The translations under genes and the position numbers were made by a program. Below, in pieces: positions 1 to 8,061 of a stretch of DNA of 64,000 nucleotides (the stretch's first letter is position 1; each line of letters opens with the position of its first letter). The notes beneath the pieces were generated by a model, which was not told the origin of the DNA, did no database searches, and saw only the letters and a list, made by a program, of their open reading frames with translations. The stretch is taken from positions 21,915 through 85,914 of the forward strand of contig CANGLD010000001.1 in assembly GCA_947454475.1 (NCBI GenBank). The letters run 5' to 3'. The DNA comes from Oxalobacteraceae bacterium (GTDB taxonomy: Bacteria; Pseudomonadota; Gammaproteobacteria; Burkholderiales; Burkholderiaceae_D).

Positions 1-729
1 ATCACCACCACCTGCAGCATTGAAGAATGAAGTACCGAAATGACGATCAGTCAGTGTCATGGTGATTGCACCTGCCAACACTGGCATAACAGCAATCAGT
101 AAGTACGCCGTGATCAACCATGTCCAGCAAAACATTGGCATCTTCATCAGTGTCATGCCAGGAGCGCGCATGTTCAAGATGGTAGTCACAATGTTGATCG
201 AACCCATGATGGATGAAGCACCCATGATGTGCATGGCGAAAATACCCATGTCCATACCGATACCCATCTGGGTTGATAACGGTGCATACAAAGTCCAGCC
301 TGCTGCAGTTGCGCCACCTGGAACTAAGAAGGAAGACACCAACAGAATGGCTGCTGGTGGCAATAACCAGAAGGAGAAGTTATTCATACGAGCGAATGCC
401 ATATCCGCAGCACCAATTTGCAGCGGAATCATCCAGTTCGCAAAACCTACGAAGGCCGGCATGATGGCACCGAACACCATGATCAGACCATGCATGGTGG
501 TTAACTGATTAAAGAATTCAGGCTTAAATAATTGCAAGCCAGGTTGGAAGAGTTCAGCACGAATACCTAATGCTAAAACACCACCAGTCAATAACATGGC
601 AAACGAAAACCATAAATATAAGGTGCCGATATCTTTATGATTGGTCGCAAACAACCAACGCTGCCAACCATGAGGATGATGATCGTGCGCGTCGTGACCG
701 TCGTGTGCGTGATCGATAGTTGTACTCAT
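1..729 (-). CDS. ctaD: cytochrome c oxidase subunit I, N-terminal part (runs off window edge)
   Basis: This is the catalytic heme-copper subunit of an aa3/caa3-type terminal oxidase in the inner membrane. Only the first 243 codons lie in the window, and the ORF track misses it because it has no stop here. Translation from the ATG at 729 gives a His/Asp-rich leader (MSTTIDHAHDGHDAHDHH). The family hallmark NHKDIGTLY follows, then TMHGLIMVF, whose His is the expected heme a ligand, and several membrane segments. A good Shine-Dalgarno (AGGAGA) precedes the ATG. It lies 33 bp downstream of coxB on the same strand, the usual cox operon order. The identity is secure; the C-terminal half with the CuB ligands is outside the window. 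Confidence 0.96.
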   Translation of the reverse strand, partial: MSTTIDHAHDGHDAHDHHPHGWQRWLFATNHKDIGTLYLWFSFAMLLTGGVLALGIRAELFQPGLQLFKPEFFNQLTTMHGLIMVFGAIMPAFVGFANWMIPLQIGAADMAFARMNNFSFWLLPPAAILLVSSFLVPGGATAAGWTLYAPLSTQMGIGMDMGIFAMHIMGASSIMGSINIVTTILNMRAPGMTLMKMPMFCWTWLITAYLLIAVMPVLAGAITMTLTDRHFGTSFFNAAGGGD

Positions 730-762
730 CTGATTCTCCTGATATTTCAGTTCTATGCGTGA

Positions 763-1917
763 TTATTTGCGTGCAGCTAAAACTTCAGCTGCTTGCACGA
801 TATTTTGACCAGCCTTGTTCGACCAGTGATTACGGGTATAAGTAATCACCGCAGCGATTTCAGCGTCAGACAAGGTTTTCCATGAAGGCATAGCGTTTTT
901 GCCATTCAACAGCAAAGCAACTTGATCAGCCTTAGGACCATTCACAACTTTGGATCCATCCAATGCAGGGAAAGCACCTGGTACGCCCTTACCGGTTTCT
1001 TGATGACAGGCTACGCAGTTAGCTGCATACACTGATGCACCACGTGTTGTCAGCTCAGCTAAGGTCAATGGCTTATTTGCATCTTCTGCACCAGCTGTTG
1101 AGCCCTTTTTCTTTTCTGCCACCCACTTTGCATAATCTTCTTCGCTGAGTACATTCACAACGATAGGCATGAACGCATGCTCTTTGCCACACAACTCATA
1201 GCAGTTACCGCGATAGGTACCTACCTTCTCAGCTTTAAACCATGTGTCGCGCACAAAACCAGGAATCGCATCTTGTTTCACGCCCAGAGCAGGAACACCC
1301 CATGCATGAATCACATCATTCGCTGTTGTGACGATACGAATTTTTTTATTCACTGGAACCACGAGTGGGTTATCCACTTCAATCAGATAGTTGTCGCCCT
1401 TAGGTGCACCTTCGTGAATTTGATCACGTGGAGTGGCAAGTGCTGAGTAATAAGCGATACCTTCGCCTTCACCCTTGATGTAGTCATAGCCCCATTTCCA
1501 TTGCATACCCGTAGCTTTAATCGTGATATCTGCATTGGATGTGTCTTTCATCGCTACGACGGTTTTAGTCGCAGGCAACGCCATCAAAATAACGATTATG
1601 AATGGCACGACTGTCCATGCAATCTCCACCGTTGTGCTCTCGTGAAAGCTGGCCGCTTTATGACCTAAGGATTTACGATGTTTCAATATGGAGTAAAACA
1701 TCACACCGAACACAGCAAGGAAAATAACCACGCAGATCACCATCATCAACGTATGTAACTGATAAATATCAGCAGCAATCGCCGTCACAGGTGTTTGGAA
1801 ATTTAATTCACGAACGGCAGGACCACCCACCATATCATTGACAGCAAATGATGAGGTCGCAACCAGTTGCCCAGAAATTGCTGCAATCATCATGAGTAGG
1901 CGCTTCGCGTATTTCAT
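763..1917 (-). CDS. coxB: cytochrome c oxidase subunit II with fused cytochrome c domain
   Basis: The subunit accepts electrons through the CuA centre and passes them to subunit I. Residues 1-25 form a signal peptide. Two membrane segments lie near 52-77 and 98-116. The cupredoxin domain carries the CuA ligands H204, C239, C243, H247 and M250 (motif NCYELCGKEHAFM). After about residue 290 comes a class I cytochrome c domain with heme motif CVACH at 301-305 and a likely distal Met in NAMPSW. This makes it a caa3-like subunit II that can take electrons from its own tethered heme. At 384 residues it fits the fused form rather than the shorter CuA-only form. It is followed directly by ctaD. Confidence 0.96.
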   Translation of the reverse strand: MKYAKRLLMMIAAISGQLVATSSFAVNDMVGGPAVRELNFQTPVTAIAADIYQLHTLMMVICVVIFLAVFGVMFYSILKHRKSLGHKAASFHESTTVEIAWTVVPFIIVILMALPATKTVVAMKDTSNADITIKATGMQWKWGYDYIKGEGEGIAYYSALATPRDQIHEGAPKGDNYLIEVDNPLVVPVNKKIRIVTTANDVIHAWGVPALGVKQDAIPGFVRDTWFKAEKVGTYRGNCYELCGKEHAFMPIVVNVLSEEDYAKWVAEKKKGSTAGAEDANKPLTLAELTTRGASVYAANCVACHQETGKGVPGAFPALDGSKVVNGPKADQVALLLNGKNAMPSWKTLSDAEIAAVITYTRNHWSNKAGQNIVQAAEVLAARK

Positions 1918-1969
1918 ATTGTCCTCAAAAGCCTAAATAAAAAATTAATGCGGATGGTTAAGCATCCAA

Positions 1970-2464
1970 TTAAAAAAACTGAGGTGAACCTGCGTACTGC
2001 CCTAGTTCTTCACTCAGTTCTTTTGCAAATTCACGTCGCTTGCGTTCAGTGACAAATCGACCAACGTCCACTCTGGCACCGCCTGCTTCCAAACTGACCA
2101 ATCCGTGTTTGACCTTAGGTAAAGCCACACGCGTTCTGCTTGGATCGAGTCTGATCTTTTCCGTTTTTTCTGCTCGCACCATTTCGACCACGAGACCCGA
2201 TGCACTTAAAGCTATCTGATCTCTGTCGCTTGCATGCCGCCCGAAATAAAGAAACGCAAAAGCAACCGCCAACATTTCACAAACCGCAAATACCATCACC
2301 ACCCATGCGCCATGAAAAGTGAAGTAACTCGCTACTATCAATGAGGCAGCACATAAGACCGAGTAAGCCTTAATCAACTGGGTAGGCGAGATCGAGCAAT
2401 TTTGTTTCAAAATCCACTCACGCGTCGCCAACACACAACACCTCAATCTAAGAACGGGCTGCAA
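1970..2464 (-). CDS. DUF2244 family membrane protein
   Basis: A small inner-membrane protein of the DUF2244 type, function unknown. Two adjacent hydrophobic segments at about 33-50 and 52-75 are followed by a soluble part with the family-like stretch VEMVRAEKTEKIRLDPSRTRVAL and a C-terminal region rich in charged residues (GRFVTERKRREFAKEL). DUF2244 genes commonly sit just upstream of coxB in Proteobacteria, and this one precedes coxB by about 50 bp on the same strand. That suggests a link to oxidase expression or assembly, though this is inference. The N-terminal start is uncertain because the first 20 residues look less typical and there is no strong ribosome site. Confidence 0.8.
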   Translation of the reverse strand: MQPVLRLRCCVLATREWILKQNCSISPTQLIKAYSVLCAASLIVASYFTFHGAWVVMVFAVCEMLAVAFAFLYFGRHASDRDQIALSASGLVVEMVRAEKTEKIRLDPSRTRVALPKVKHGLVSLEAGGARVDVGRFVTERKRREFAKELSEELGQYAGSPQFF

Positions 2465-2535
2465 ATGTTTATCGGTTAACTTTGAAAGTATAAGTCAAAA
2501 GACAATTGATCGCCAAGAGGAAACACTTTCGTTAC

Positions 2536-2551
2536 GGTTAGTAGACTAACC
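2536..2551. terminator. hairpin between methyltransferase gene and DUF2244 gene
   Basis: The arms GGTTAGT and ACTAACC pair perfectly around a two-base centre in the gap between the BioC-like gene (ending at 2574) and the DUF2244 gene. A short T-run follows on the plus strand but not on the minus strand, the direction of the flanking genes. It may be a weak terminator or a processing site. The sequence TATCGGTTA also occurs on both sides of it (near 2470 and 2569). Confidence 0.35.
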
Positions 2552-2573
2552 AGTCACTTTTTTGATCTATCGG

Positions 2574-3518
2574 TTACTTACGCAAAGCATCAAATCGGAT
2601 GATGCTACTTCCATCGGCGGTTTGTTTAGGGACAGGCCTAAAAGCATGACCATTAATCAATTCCACGCTTAAGTGAATTTTTCCATCCGGCTTGCGGCAT
2701 TGCTCCAAGCCCTCACGCACTCGATCCCACATACGTTTTCCAACTAGGGATTTTCGTCTAGTCAGCAAAGGATTTCCGCCCAAAGACCGAATATCTTGCA
2801 AAAGTTTTTCGATTGATGAATAAGTGATATTCATCATTTCCATATCCATCACGGGCGTAGCAAAACCAGCTGCCACCAGCATGTCACCTAAATCATGCAA
2901 ATCCACAAAAGGCAGCACGGCTTGTTGATGACCCAATTCTGCAAAAACATCGCTCAATGGCTTAAAGGTATTGGGACCAAAACAAGAAAACATTAGTAAA
3001 CCGTTGACCCGCAAGACACGCCTCCATTCTGCAAATACGCGATCGGGCTGAGGATGCCAATGTAAAGCGAGATTCGACCAAACCAAATCCAAACTGCCAT
3101 CCCTCAAGGGTAATTGCGCAAAGTCAGCACAGCCCAACATGGAATGACCTGGACCGAAACCCTGACGAACGCTCAGGTGTGACAACCAACGCTGAGGTAG
3201 CGACTTAGCTACTAGCGCTCGACTACGCGCCATTGCAAGCATGTCCTGCGAAGCATCCACACCACACAAGACCGCATCAGGAAAGCGGGTGCGCAAAGTC
3301 AATAAATCATCACCCTCACCACATCCGGCATCACATAGCGTGCTGGGATTAGTCTTAATCAAAGAGAGACGTTCAAACATGCGCGCTGAAATTTCACGTC
3401 GCAAAAATTGTGACTCTTGCACGCGATCAGTGTGCGTAAACAAACGCCGCACCTCTTTTAAAGAAATTGGTGCGCTTTGCAATGCAGTATTTTGCGAATC
3501 TAAATCTTGCACAGCCAT
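2574..3518 (-). CDS. bioC: SAM-dependent methyltransferase, BioC-like (malonyl-ACP O-methyltransferase)
   Basis: A class I methyltransferase. The glycine-rich SAM motif CDAGCGEGDDLLTL and the acidic strand end CGVDAS are visible, as is the later motif LVWSNLALHWHPQPDRVFAEWRRVL, typical of BioC and related UbiE/BioC-like enzymes. BioC methylates malonyl-ACP to start pimelate synthesis for biotin. Length (about 314 residues) and the N-terminal SLKEVRRLFTHTD fit betaproteobacterial BioC proteins, which are often divergent from comF as here. The track starts at 3545; I prefer the ATG at 3518 (MAVQDLDS) because the upstream residues look like leader sequence. No other bio genes are in the window, so a different methyl acceptor is possible. 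Confidence 0.72.
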   Translation of the reverse strand: MAVQDLDSQNTALQSAPISLKEVRRLFTHTDRVQESQFLRREISARMFERLSLIKTNPSTLCDAGCGEGDDLLTLRTRFPDAVLCGVDASQDMLAMARSRALVAKSLPQRWLSHLSVRQGFGPGHSMLGCADFAQLPLRDGSLDLVWSNLALHWHPQPDRVFAEWRRVLRVNGLLMFSCFGPNTFKPLSDVFAELGHQQAVLPFVDLHDLGDMLVAAGFATPVMDMEMMNITYSSIEKLLQDIRSLGGNPLLTRRKSLVGKRMWDRVREGLEQCRKPDGKIHLSVELINGHAFRPVPKQTADGSSIIRFDALRK

Positions 3519-3607
3519 GAAATAAACCATCCTGATGACAAACAAATAGGTAAGTTAGTTTACACGCGACTACCTTTCTTCATGCTGTATCACTCTATTT
3601 TTGAAAT

Positions 3608-4357
3608 ATGAACTTAAATTTAGTTTGCAAAAAATTGTTAGATCAACTCTTACCTAGCACGTGCGTCTTATGTGAATGCGCCATACTTGACTTAAAAAAT
3701 ATGCAGCAATTCAGTCATACTGGCGTATGCGAGGCGTGTTTCTTGCGATTTTTTAATCAAAGAACATTGCGCTGCAAGATATGTGCAAATAAATTAGATA
3801 TGACAGCAACTTATGCTTTATGTGGCACTTGCCTAACTCATCCACCCGCTTTCGATCACACTATTGCAGTTACTGATTACGTTGCTCCTTACAATACGCT
3901 GATACACGCATTGAAATTTCAGCATCGTCTCGCGCTAGCACCTCTGTTTGCTCAACTGTTAGCGCAAGCATGGACTCAATCTAAGATAAAGCAAGTCGAC
4001 ATCATGACCGTTATTCCTTTATCTGCAGAACGACTCATAGAAAGAGGATTCAATCAATCATTAGAAATTGCTAAACCTCTTGCGAAAATTTTGTCTATTC
4101 CCTTGATGCCTAAACTAGCCATCAGAAGTCGTCATACACAAGCGCAAAGCAGCTTAGCTTTTCATAAAAGAAGGGATAATTTACGTGGAGCGTTTATCAT
4201 TCCTACTACGTCACAGACATTTAAGAATAAACACATCCTCGTCATTGATGATGTGATGACGAGTGGGCACACTCTGAATGAATTCGCCGCTTGCTTAAAA
4301 CGCCATGGCGCGGCGAGCGTGACCAATTTGATTGTTGCGCGTACTGTTGCGCATTAA
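3608..4357 (+). CDS. comF: ComF family protein (phosphoribosyltransferase-like)
   Basis: ComF-type protein linked to DNA uptake and use in competent bacteria. The N-terminal half carries four Cys pairs of a zinc-binding double finger (CVLC, CEAC, CKIC, CGTC). The C-terminal half is a type I phosphoribosyltransferase fold with VIPLSAERLIERGFNQS and the PRPP loop ILVIDDVMTSGHT. At 249 residues it is full length. It is divergent from the BioC-like gene and 22 bp ahead of trmL on the same strand, so the two may be co-transcribed. Its exact biochemical activity is unknown in the family. Confidence 0.9.
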   Translation: MNLNLVCKKLLDQLLPSTCVLCECAILDLKNMQQFSHTGVCEACFLRFFNQRTLRCKICANKLDMTATYALCGTCLTHPPAFDHTIAVTDYVAPYNTLIHALKFQHRLALAPLFAQLLAQAWTQSKIKQVDIMTVIPLSAERLIERGFNQSLEIAKPLAKILSIPLMPKLAIRSRHTQAQSSLAFHKRRDNLRGAFIIPTTSQTFKNKHILVIDDVMTSGHTLNEFAACLKRHGAASVTNLIVARTVAH

Positions 4358-4379
4358 TTTTTCCGTTTAGGAGCAAGCC

Positions 4380-4850
4380 TTGTTTCATGTCGTTTTAGTC
4401 GAACCAGAAATACCACCCAACACTGGCAATATCATTCGGCTATGCGCCAATAGCGGAGCACAACTACATTTAATTGAACCACTAGGCTTTCCTTTAGATG
4501 ACGCCAGAATGCGCCGCGCCGGATTGGATTATCATGAGTACACGAACATGCAAGTGCATGCAGATTGGCCAGCATTTATCCATCACTTACAACCCAATCC
4601 CACTCGATTATTCGCCATCACTACACATGGATCACACACTTATACGAAAACACAATTTCAAGCAGGTGATGTATTCGTATTTGGCTCTGAAACTAAAGGA
4701 CTCGATCCCGCATTACGTAATCACTTTCCAGAGCAGCAGCGATTACGACTTCCTATGCAACCCGATAATCGCAGCTTAAATTTATCGAATGCAGTCGCGA
4801 TCATTGTGTATGAGGCTTGGCGTCAACATGATTTTGTAGGTGGCAATTAA
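4380..4850 (+). CDS. trmL: tRNA (cytidine/uridine-34 2'-O)-methyltransferase TrmL
   Basis: SPOUT-class enzyme that methylates the wobble ribose of tRNA-Leu isoacceptors using SAM. The protein begins FHVVLVEPEIPPNTGNIIRLCAN, the diagnostic TrmL N-terminus. The trefoil-knot cofactor loop is seen in VFGSETKGL and the C-terminal LPMQPDNRSLNLSNAVAIIVYEAWR. The 156-residue length is normal. Translation starts at TTG, with TTTAGGAGC upstream as ribosome site. The nearby ATG at 4387 is out of frame, so the TTG is needed to keep the conserved N-terminus. It follows comF closely. Confidence 0.95.
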   Translation: MFHVVLVEPEIPPNTGNIIRLCANSGAQLHLIEPLGFPLDDARMRRAGLDYHEYTNMQVHADWPAFIHHLQPNPTRLFAITTHGSHTYTKTQFQAGDVFVFGSETKGLDPALRNHFPEQQRLRLPMQPDNRSLNLSNAVAIIVYEAWRQHDFVGGN

Positions 4851-4892
4851 TCTTATCTATCTTTTTATTTTTTACTTATTCAAGGAATTCAC

Positions 4893-5363
4893 ATGATCAT
4901 TAAGAAAATTCTTATCGCCTGTTTCATGCTAAGCAGTGCATGCGCGCTTGCCCATGATTTTCAAGTTGGTAGCATCAAAGTGGATCACCCCACTGCGCGC
5001 GCAACCGCAGCAGGCCAAACGAATGGCGCCGCCTTTATGGAAATTATGAATAAAGGAAAATCAGTTGATAAACTAATTTCTGCAAATTCACCCACAGCAG
5101 AAACCGTAGAAATTCACAGCATGAGTATGGAAGGTGACGTGATGAAAATGCGTGCTGTGGAAAACTTGGAATTACCTGCAGGTTCCAATGTGAAATTACA
5201 GCATGGACAGGGTTATCACATTATGTTGTTAGGCTTAAAAAAGCCTTTAAGCGCAGGTGACAAATTTCCTATGACGTTGCAATTTGAAAAAGCAGGGAAA
5301 TTAAAGTTAGTCGTGCATGTAGAAGAGAAACCAGCCCAACATGGGGCAGAACATCATCATTAA
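4893..5363 (+). CDS. periplasmic PCu(A)C copper chaperone
   Basis: Periplasmic copper-binding protein of the PCu(A)C family (DUF461), which delivers Cu(I) for CuA centre assembly. A signal peptide ending near CALAHD is followed by the conserved core. The copper-site pattern is visible as HSMSMEGDVMKM and, downstream, HGQGYHIMLLGL. The tail is His-rich (AQHGAEHHH), which could bind extra metal. Its position a few kb from coxB fits a role in oxidase maturation. It is preceded by the ribosome site CAAGGAATTCAC. Confidence 0.92.
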   Translation: MIIKKILIACFMLSSACALAHDFQVGSIKVDHPTARATAAGQTNGAAFMEIMNKGKSVDKLISANSPTAETVEIHSMSMEGDVMKMRAVENLELPAGSNVKLQHGQGYHIMLLGLKKPLSAGDKFPMTLQFEKAGKLKLVVHVEEKPAQHGAEHHH

Positions 5364-5375
5364 ATCTTAATCAAC

Positions 5376-5425
5376 AAGTTATGACTAGCATGCGTAGAAA
5401 CTTTAATTCACATGCTAGTCAACTT
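5376..5425. terminator. inverted repeat between convergent genes (bidirectional terminator)
   Basis: Arms GACTAGCATG (5383-5392) and CATGCTAGTC (5411-5420) pair perfectly. They extend to AAGTT/AACTT after a two-base bulge, with an 18-base loop. The repeat sits exactly between the converging ends of the copper chaperone gene and the ferritin-like gene. There is no clean T-run directly after either arm, so termination strength is uncertain. Confidence 0.6.
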
Positions 5426-5436
5426 ATTCAGATTTT

Positions 5437-6297
5437 TTAAATCGCTGAGAGAGTCGCACCCTCTGCTCTTGCAATTGCTTCTTTGCGATAGCGATTCAAG
5501 TCCTGCACTGTCGTGAATGCACGCTCGAATAATAATGAGAGATTGTGCAAAATACGATCAACTACTTTTTTCTCCCACTCAGCATCAAAACAAATTTGTT
5601 TATCTAGCCATGCTTCTAACCAAGCAGGATCAGGCAAGCGACTTTGCACTGTGTCATTCGGAAAGAGCGCGCGGTTGACGTGTAAATTTGTAGGATGCAA
5701 TGGTTTTTCTGTGCGTCTTGCAGATGCCATGAGCACACCAATTTTTGCAAACGCTATACGTGCTGGCTCACCGACTTCACTTAACGCTTTTTTCATATAG
5801 CGCAGATACGCACCACCATGCCGTGCTTCATCTTGACTAATAATTTTATAAATCTGTCGAATAACAGGCTCAGTGTGCCATTCTGATGCACAGCGATACC
5901 AGTGATTAAGACGAATCTCACCACAAAAATGCAGCATCAGTGTTTCTAATGGTGGTGCTGGATCAAATTCGAAACGTACTTTATCTAACTCCGCTTCAGT
6001 AGGAACCAGCTCTGGCCTAAAGCGTCGCAAATATTCCATTAATACGAGCGAGTGTTTTTGTTCTTCAAAAAACCACACCGACATGAACGCAGAAAAATCA
6101 CTATCGTGTCGGTTGTCTCTTAAAAACATTTCTGTCGCAGGCAAGGCTGACCATTCCGTGATGGCATTCATGCGTATGGTTTGCGCTTGCTCCTCTGTGA
6201 GACTCGCAGCATCAAACTGATCCCATGGAATATCGGTTTCCATGTTCCAGCGCACTTGTTCCAAGGACCTAAATAATTCGGGATACAACATAGGCAT
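5437..6297 (-). CDS. ferritin-like diiron protein (acyl-ACP-desaturase-like)
   Basis: A four-helix ferritin-like protein with apparent carboxylate-bridged diiron ligands: WFFEEQKHSLVLMEYL and, about 100 residues on, ISQDEARHGGAYLRYM, which supply the ExxH and DExxH pairs. An intermediate Glu is in HFCGEIRLNHWY. This pattern recalls acyl-ACP desaturases and related diiron oxidases rather than iron-storage ferritins. No substrate can be assigned. It lies 95 bp downstream of the photolyase gene on the same strand and may be co-transcribed. The neighbouring fatty-acid modification operon makes a lipid substrate plausible, but that is inference. Start taken at the first ATG; the third codon is also ATG. 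Confidence 0.75.
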   Translation of the reverse strand: MPMLYPELFRSLEQVRWNMETDIPWDQFDAASLTEEQAQTIRMNAITEWSALPATEMFLRDNRHDSDFSAFMSVWFFEEQKHSLVLMEYLRRFRPELVPTEAELDKVRFEFDPAPPLETLMLHFCGEIRLNHWYRCASEWHTEPVIRQIYKIISQDEARHGGAYLRYMKKALSEVGEPARIAFAKIGVLMASARRTEKPLHPTNLHVNRALFPNDTVQSRLPDPAWLEAWLDKQICFDAEWEKKVVDRILHNLSLLFERAFTTVQDLNRYRKEAIARAEGATLSAI

Positions 6298-6392
6298 GCT
6301 TTTTTGCTAAATAAATTGATGCTTGGATTCTACCAACAACATATGACAATTCTCTTATACCAATAACAAAAGTGCGTGTTTTCAACTTGATA

Positions 6393-7937
6393 TTACAAAC
6401 AATCTAAGTCTTCCAACATGATTGCTGCTCGCTGCCTAATTAATTCCAATTCATCAGGCTTAATCTTGTCGAGATTTTTTGCCATTAATGCAGTGCGAGG
6501 ATTTGACGTTAGTTCAGCAGCGTGGCGATCTATGAAGTTCCAATACAGCGTTGTGAAGGGACAGGCATCTGCTCCGCTGCGTTGTGCAGGTTGATATTTA
6601 CAGTTGTTACAGTAGTTACTCTGACGATTGATATAAGCACCACTAGAGATGTATGGCTTACTAGTGAATCTACTGCCACATGCATGCAACGCCATACCTG
6701 CCGTGTTAGGTAACTCTACCCATTCCACTGCGTCGACATAAATCGCTAAAAACCAATCTCCCACAGCCTGCGGTGAGAGCTCCGCCAACAAAGCAAAATT
6801 TCCCATAACCATTAAGCGCTGTATGTGATGCGCATAACCATAGCGCAAGGTTTGTCGCAAACTATCTTGCATACACGCCATTTGCGTTTCACCTGTCCAG
6901 TACCACGCCGGCAAGTTGCGCTGATGTGCATAGTGATTGGCCTGTTTCATTTTGGGCATATCCAACCAATACATACCGCGTATAAATTCACGCCAGCCTA
7001 GAACCTGCCTAATGAAACCTTCTACATTTTCTAAGCTTGCCTGACCCTCGCTATAAGCTTGTTCAGCTCGTGCAATCACTTCCCTCGGATCGAGTAAATG
7101 TAAATTCAATGCAGCAGATAATAAGGAGTGCCAGCCATAGGGCGTATCCGTCCACATCGCATCTTGGTAGGTTCCGAACTGCGATAAGCGATGCATGATA
7201 AAAATATCTAATGCCTCTAATGCCTGTTCACGCGTAACCGGCCAGCTAAAATCTTTTAGTTCTCCCGGATGATCAGGAAACAATTTTTGCACTAAGGCCA
7301 TGACTTCGAGAGTGATCGCATCGGGCAGAAATCCGGCGGGGGCTGGAATTAGCCCTGGACCAACTTGTGCTCCACGCTTGGGGTAAGCGCTTCTATTTTC
7401 AGCATCAAAATTCCACGTTCCTCCAACTGGCTGACCTTTATCCATCAGGACAGAATATTTTTTGCGCATGACACGATAAAAAAACTCCATGCGCAATTCT
7501 TTTTTACCAGCTGCCCAAGTAGAAAATTCCGCCCGACTGCACATGAAATGGGTGTCATCAATGACGAATAAAGTCATCCCCATTTGCTCGCAACTTTTCT
7601 CTATCATTTTTTGCATGCGCCACTCACCTGGATCCGCGACTCGCAAACCTGAGGCTAAGCAGCGCTGCAAAACCGATTCCAATCTGAGGGAAAAATCTGG
7701 TTCTAGTCTATCGTCCAGTTGTACATATTCCAGCGTCCAACCACGTGCTACAACCTGATTAGCAAAATGCCGCATAGCAGAGAGAAACAGAGTAATTCTG
7801 GCCTTATGCGACCATACTGCTGTGGCTTCCCCAGCCGCCTCTATTAAAAGCACGCGATCTTGCGAAGGATCGAAACCCTCTAATGCGGGGTTAGTAAAAC
7901 TGAGCTGATCCCCAAGTATCAGGACAAGATTGCGCAT
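6393..7937 (-). CDS. Fe-S cluster photolyase/cryptochrome (prokaryotic (6-4) photolyase family)
   Basis: Light-driven DNA repair flavoprotein of the FeS-BCP/CryB group. The N-terminus MRNLVLILGDQLSFTNPAL is typical of this group. Four cysteines at 355, 443, 446 and 459 (QMACMQD, YCNNC, DACPF) sit where the [4Fe-4S] ligands of the Agrobacterium (6-4) photolyase PhrB lie, each shifted by five residues as I recall that protein. The FAD-domain motifs ENVEGFIRQVLGWREFIRGMYW and RLMVMGNFALL are present. At 514 residues it is full length. It is divergent from a glutathione peroxidase gene and is likely light- or oxidative-stress-regulated by context. Confidence 0.92.
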   Translation of the reverse strand: MRNLVLILGDQLSFTNPALEGFDPSQDRVLLIEAAGEATAVWSHKARITLFLSAMRHFANQVVARGWTLEYVQLDDRLEPDFSLRLESVLQRCLASGLRVADPGEWRMQKMIEKSCEQMGMTLFVIDDTHFMCSRAEFSTWAAGKKELRMEFFYRVMRKKYSVLMDKGQPVGGTWNFDAENRSAYPKRGAQVGPGLIPAPAGFLPDAITLEVMALVQKLFPDHPGELKDFSWPVTREQALEALDIFIMHRLSQFGTYQDAMWTDTPYGWHSLLSAALNLHLLDPREVIARAEQAYSEGQASLENVEGFIRQVLGWREFIRGMYWLDMPKMKQANHYAHQRNLPAWYWTGETQMACMQDSLRQTLRYGYAHHIQRLMVMGNFALLAELSPQAVGDWFLAIYVDAVEWVELPNTAGMALHACGSRFTSKPYISSGAYINRQSNYCNNCKYQPAQRSGADACPFTTLYWNFIDRHAAELTSNPRTALMAKNLDKIKPDELELIRQRAAIMLEDLDCL

Positions 7938-7979
7938 GGAACTGGCCTTTGTATGTGTCTTTTATATAAATATTTCAGC

Positions 7980-8031
7980 CTGATTAGCGCATCCCACAAG
8001 CTGCGGATTTGCGCTAGAATAGACTAATCAG
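7980..8031. promoter_or_regulatory. nested inverted repeats in the divergent photolyase / peroxidase promoter region
   Basis: Two inverted repeats interlock here: outer arms CTGATTAG (7980-7987) and CTAATCAG (8024-8031), inner arms TAGCGCA (7985-7991) and TGCGCTA (8010-8016). A TAGAAT hexamer at 8015-8020 overlaps the right half and could be a -10 element for the peroxidase gene. The position in a 124-bp divergent intergenic region suggests a shared operator. The regulator is not known from the window. Confidence 0.45.
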
Positions 8032-8061
8032 TTTAAATTAAAACTTCTCGGTATTGTACCT

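Noticed and set aside
59-508. 149-residue plus-strand ORF at the window start
   Set aside because: It lies antisense to the clear ctaD coding frame (NHKDIGTLY, TMHGLIMVF) and has no family features.
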